Of a DNA stretch of 10,632 nt, positions 8,874-10,632 are shown in pieces. The notes under the pieces were generated by a model. The model was not told where the DNA came from. It saw only the letters and a program-made list of their open reading frames with translations, and made no database searches. The stretch lies in assembly GCA_001970855.1 (NCBI GenBank), contig LSSN01000974.1, positions 1 through 10,632 on the forward strand, read 5' to 3'. The stretch's first letter is position 1. Each line of letters opens with the position of its first letter. A program made the translations under genes and the position numbers. The DNA is from Smittium culicis (lineage: Eukaryota; Kickxellomycota; Harpellomycetes; Harpellales; Legeriomycetaceae).

Positions 8874-9350
8874 ATAGAGTAAGAACAAAAAATATCACCA
8901 AATATTACATTTGGTTTAGGGGTCACAGTGCGATAGGTCAGAATGCAGTGATATTCGACTGAAAGATATGTGACAACCTTATTTTTACCCTCTTTTGACT
9001 CAAAGTCACAGGTTATACAGAAATTTATCAGAAAAGAATTACAATGATACTGAATAACTTACTATGGAAAACTACTCTATGGTACCCAGATATATAGAAG
9101 CTATCAATAGTGCAGCCATTACTACTGCAATTAACACAGTAGTACCGGATTCAAAAAGAGGATAATATCGGCTGTTAAATAAGAGCTGGTGATTCATGGC
9201 ATCGATAATCAGTGGTGCATCCTCAAGGCGTAAGGTCTCTCGGATATATCCGTTGACATTATTGTTTCCAACCATCGTGCAGACAAATGAAGATTGAGGT
9301 ACCATTCTATTCAACAGTTATTTTTAAATTGGAAGCATAGAAATAATAAT
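8870..9350 (+). pseudogene. DIRS post-RNase H region remnant
   Basis: This is the segment that in DIRS-type pol genes follows RNase H. Frame 8870-9171 reads NRVRTKN, YYIWFRGHSAIGQNAVIFD, then IYQKRITMILNNLLWKTTLW and YPDI-stop-KLSIVQPLLL; the family has a W..D..A.G.NA...DW string followed by a W.....WYP..Q.L string. Frame 9172-9350 continues with LLNKSW, MASIISGASSRR and short remains that overlap the start of the recombinase frame at 9330. Stops interrupt every piece. I know this block as a conserved part of these elements but cannot assign it a separate enzymatic activity. Confidence 0.65.
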
Positions 9351-10185
9351 CTACTGATATCCAAGAAAATAATGTATAAAATTATTTAGCCTGCATTTTT
9401 ATTAAAAAAATTGAGTACAAACACAATCAGAGCTTATAAATCTGCAATTTTCAATTCGGTATCTTAATCGAAATATATGAATAATTAGATTTAATTGAAA
9501 AATTCTTGAGAAATAGATCAGACGGAATTAAACTCAATCTTCAATCATATTATAAATTTAATTCTAGTTATTGAAAGATGAATAGAATGGGCAACAATAA
9601 TGGTTATAAAATAAATAAATAAAATTGTTATAAAAACCCTGTTTTTTACTAGAACTATGTGGTTTTTTAATGTTAAGTGATATTAACCGCGCAGATCTCA
9701 CAAGAACAAATATTTTTAATATCACATAAACTTGTAGTAATTGCACTAAAAGAAAAAATGAAATGAGCAATTGATTAATGGCTCTTGCGAAATAAAATTA
9801 CATCCAAACCCAATTTTATGCCCGGTTGTCGCATAAAAGGTATAAAAATCTAGGGTAGCAATCGTACCCTGTCCAACTCCCCATATCAACAATAATTCAA
9901 TAGTATTAGATTTATTATTTAGCAAAACATTAAATATATATAAGAAAACTCCATTGGTCATTATATGAAGGGTATATTAAGAACGTATCTGCTCTCATAG
10001 ATAGATAAAATATTCCCCGATACCGAAAGCTCGCGAAATTGATACTACTTTAACCGCCAATTCAAAAGTACTAGCAGAAAAATAAAATCACACGACTTGG
10101 CATAAATAGAATATGTTTTATTCTTAGTATAGTTTTAACCATCAGTAAAAATATATATAAATGAAGCTGTACTGTCTCTGAATTA
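9330..10185 (+). pseudogene. DIRS tyrosine recombinase remnant
   Basis: The integrase-equivalent of DIRS elements: a tyrosine recombinase that would join the circular DNA copy to the genome. The N-terminal SAM-like part is in the frame at 9330-9480 (WKHRNNNLL, FLLKKLSTNTIRAYKSAIFN). The catalytic core follows at 9634-9729 (CFLLELCGFLMLSDI, then LTRTNIFNIT); family members have GFLRPSDI here, so the first catalytic Arg has become Met (9670-9672). KLVVIALKEKM (about 9728-9762) fits the beta strands after it. From about 9783 one frame runs to the end: KLHPNPILCPVVA, SRVAIVPCPTPHINNN, YSPIPKARE with the second catalytic Arg (10032-10034), HTTWH with His and Trp (10089-10100), and a Tyr at 10128-10130 in the nucleophile position. 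At least eight stops and two frameshifts make it inactive. The first half is much more AT-rich than the RT. Confidence 0.78.
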
Positions 10186-10282
10186 GCTTAATATGAAGAC
10201 CCCATCAAATAGAATGTAATATTAATCGAGCCCAATATGGCGATGATAAGTCAATATTACAGAAATGGAGTGACCATAGATA

Positions 10283-10304
10283 GTCGCACCTACAATATCC
10301 CTAT
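10283..10304 (-). repeat. Candidate right terminal inverted repeat of the DIRS relic
   Basis: The reverse complement of this 22-base stretch aligns with 6503-6522 (16 identities in 22 columns, two gaps). It lies about 120 bases beyond the last recombinase remnant. The similarity is short and could be chance. Confidence 0.25.
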
Positions 10305-10511
10305 ATCCTCATGAAAAGAAGGAAACTATAATATAAAAACGTACTTTCATAATTATTTATAAGATTATTATAGATAATAATTTTAATACGTATTTGAATT
10401 ATAATGGTTTTGGAATCTCGATATTTAATCAATAAAAGATTTAATGCTTAATGCGATCACCTCAATTAATAATGAATTGGTTAATCTTTAAACTAAAGAG
10501 GATGATAAATC

Positions 10512-10631
10512 TTACATTTCCTTAGTGCATTTAATTTATCGATCGCGTTTAATTATGCCAATTGCATTATTTTTAGCAATTACGTAATCCGATTTATCGA
10601 TTTTGCCAAGCCTAAATTTTTTAAAAGCATT
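10512..10631 (-). pseudogene. Coding-like fragment running off the right edge, possibly piggyBac transposase
   Basis: From the right edge the minus strand is open for 31 codons to TAA 10536-10538, then 7 more codons to TAA 10512-10514. The first part reads FRLGKIDKSDYVIAKNNAIG then IIKRDR, a Lys-rich, clearly protein-like sequence. It loosely recalls the piggyBac transposase segment in which a Lys/Gly-rich stretch precedes a V.KW.DK.V strand. The key Trp is absent, and the rest of the gene lies outside the window. It may equally be a fragment of an unrelated gene. Confidence 0.2.
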
Positions 10632-10632
10632 T

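Larger units (their letters stand above)
6503..10304 (+). mobile_element. Decayed DIRS-family tyrosine-recombinase retrotransposon
   Basis: Plus-strand remnants appear in the order Gag-like, reverse transcriptase, RNase H, post-RNase H region and tyrosine recombinase, all in one direction. The RT is of the DIRS type (LDLRKLN; a VFLFGLLFSPLTFTKILRPL string; a YLD box) and the downstream enzyme is a tyrosine recombinase rather than a DDE integrase, which together define DIRS elements and exclude Ty1/copia and Ty3/gypsy. Each domain must be read by hopping between all three frames through TAA, TAG and TGA codons, so the copy is dead. The boundaries are tentative: they are set at an imperfect inverted repeat, 6503-6522 against 10283-10304, which lies just outside the recognisable coding remains. 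The usual DIRS internal complementary region was not found. Confidence 0.8.

Noticed and set aside
8738..9314. Minus-strand open frames at 8738-8926 and 9072-9314
   Set aside because: Both are antisense to well-recognised plus-strand parts of the retroelement pol gene.
9564..9961. Minus-strand open frames at 9564-9770 and 9746-9961
   Set aside because: They are complementary to the tyrosine recombinase remnant, whose plus-strand reading matches known motifs.
1..10632. CRISPR array, bacterial operon or bacterial promoters
   Set aside because: No regularly spaced repeats, no closely packed genes and no ribosome binding sites; the gene content is eukaryotic.

Overview
The window is very AT-rich (by eye about four-fifths A+T outside two islands), gene-poor, and full of A/T homopolymers. 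The islands hold a secreted GDSL-type esterase gene of fungal style and a decayed DIRS-family (tyrosine-recombinase) retrotransposon. This points to a eukaryote with a large, repeat-laden AT-rich genome, most likely an early-diverging fungus (mucoromycotan/glomeromycotan or microsporidian-like). That placement is inference; no rRNA, tRNA or housekeeping gene fixes it.

Layout. 1-176: possible outer end of a piggyBac-like element, ending in a CCC-type terminus next to TTAA. 177-3030: long AT-rich stretch with no supportable gene; one short inverted repeat. 3035-3810: weak minus-strand coding-like fragments, one with two hydrophobic helices. 4228-5320: plus-strand GDSL/SGNH esterase with signal peptide and intact Ser, Asp and His, but broken by one frameshift beside a T run and by one in-frame TAA after which 67 more codons stay open. 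5321-6480: AT-rich, with one weak minus-strand fragment (5904-6128). About 6500-10300: the DIRS-like retrotransposon on the plus strand, in the order Gag-like, reverse transcriptase, RNase H, post-RNase H region, tyrosine recombinase. It is riddled with stops and frameshifts and has key active-site residues lost. 10310-10632: AT-rich, with a minus-strand coding-like fragment running off the right edge.

How the parts relate. The retroelement pieces are one dead element read by frame-hopping, not independent genes; its proteins would once have copied and integrated the element. The esterase is the only host-type gene seen; it is either a young pseudogene or a good gene carrying sequence errors. 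Nothing links it functionally to the retroelement. No new defence or regulatory system is evident. The items most worth a second look are the two lesions of the esterase gene, the near-complete DIRS relic with a compositional break inside it, and the possible piggyBac-like ends.
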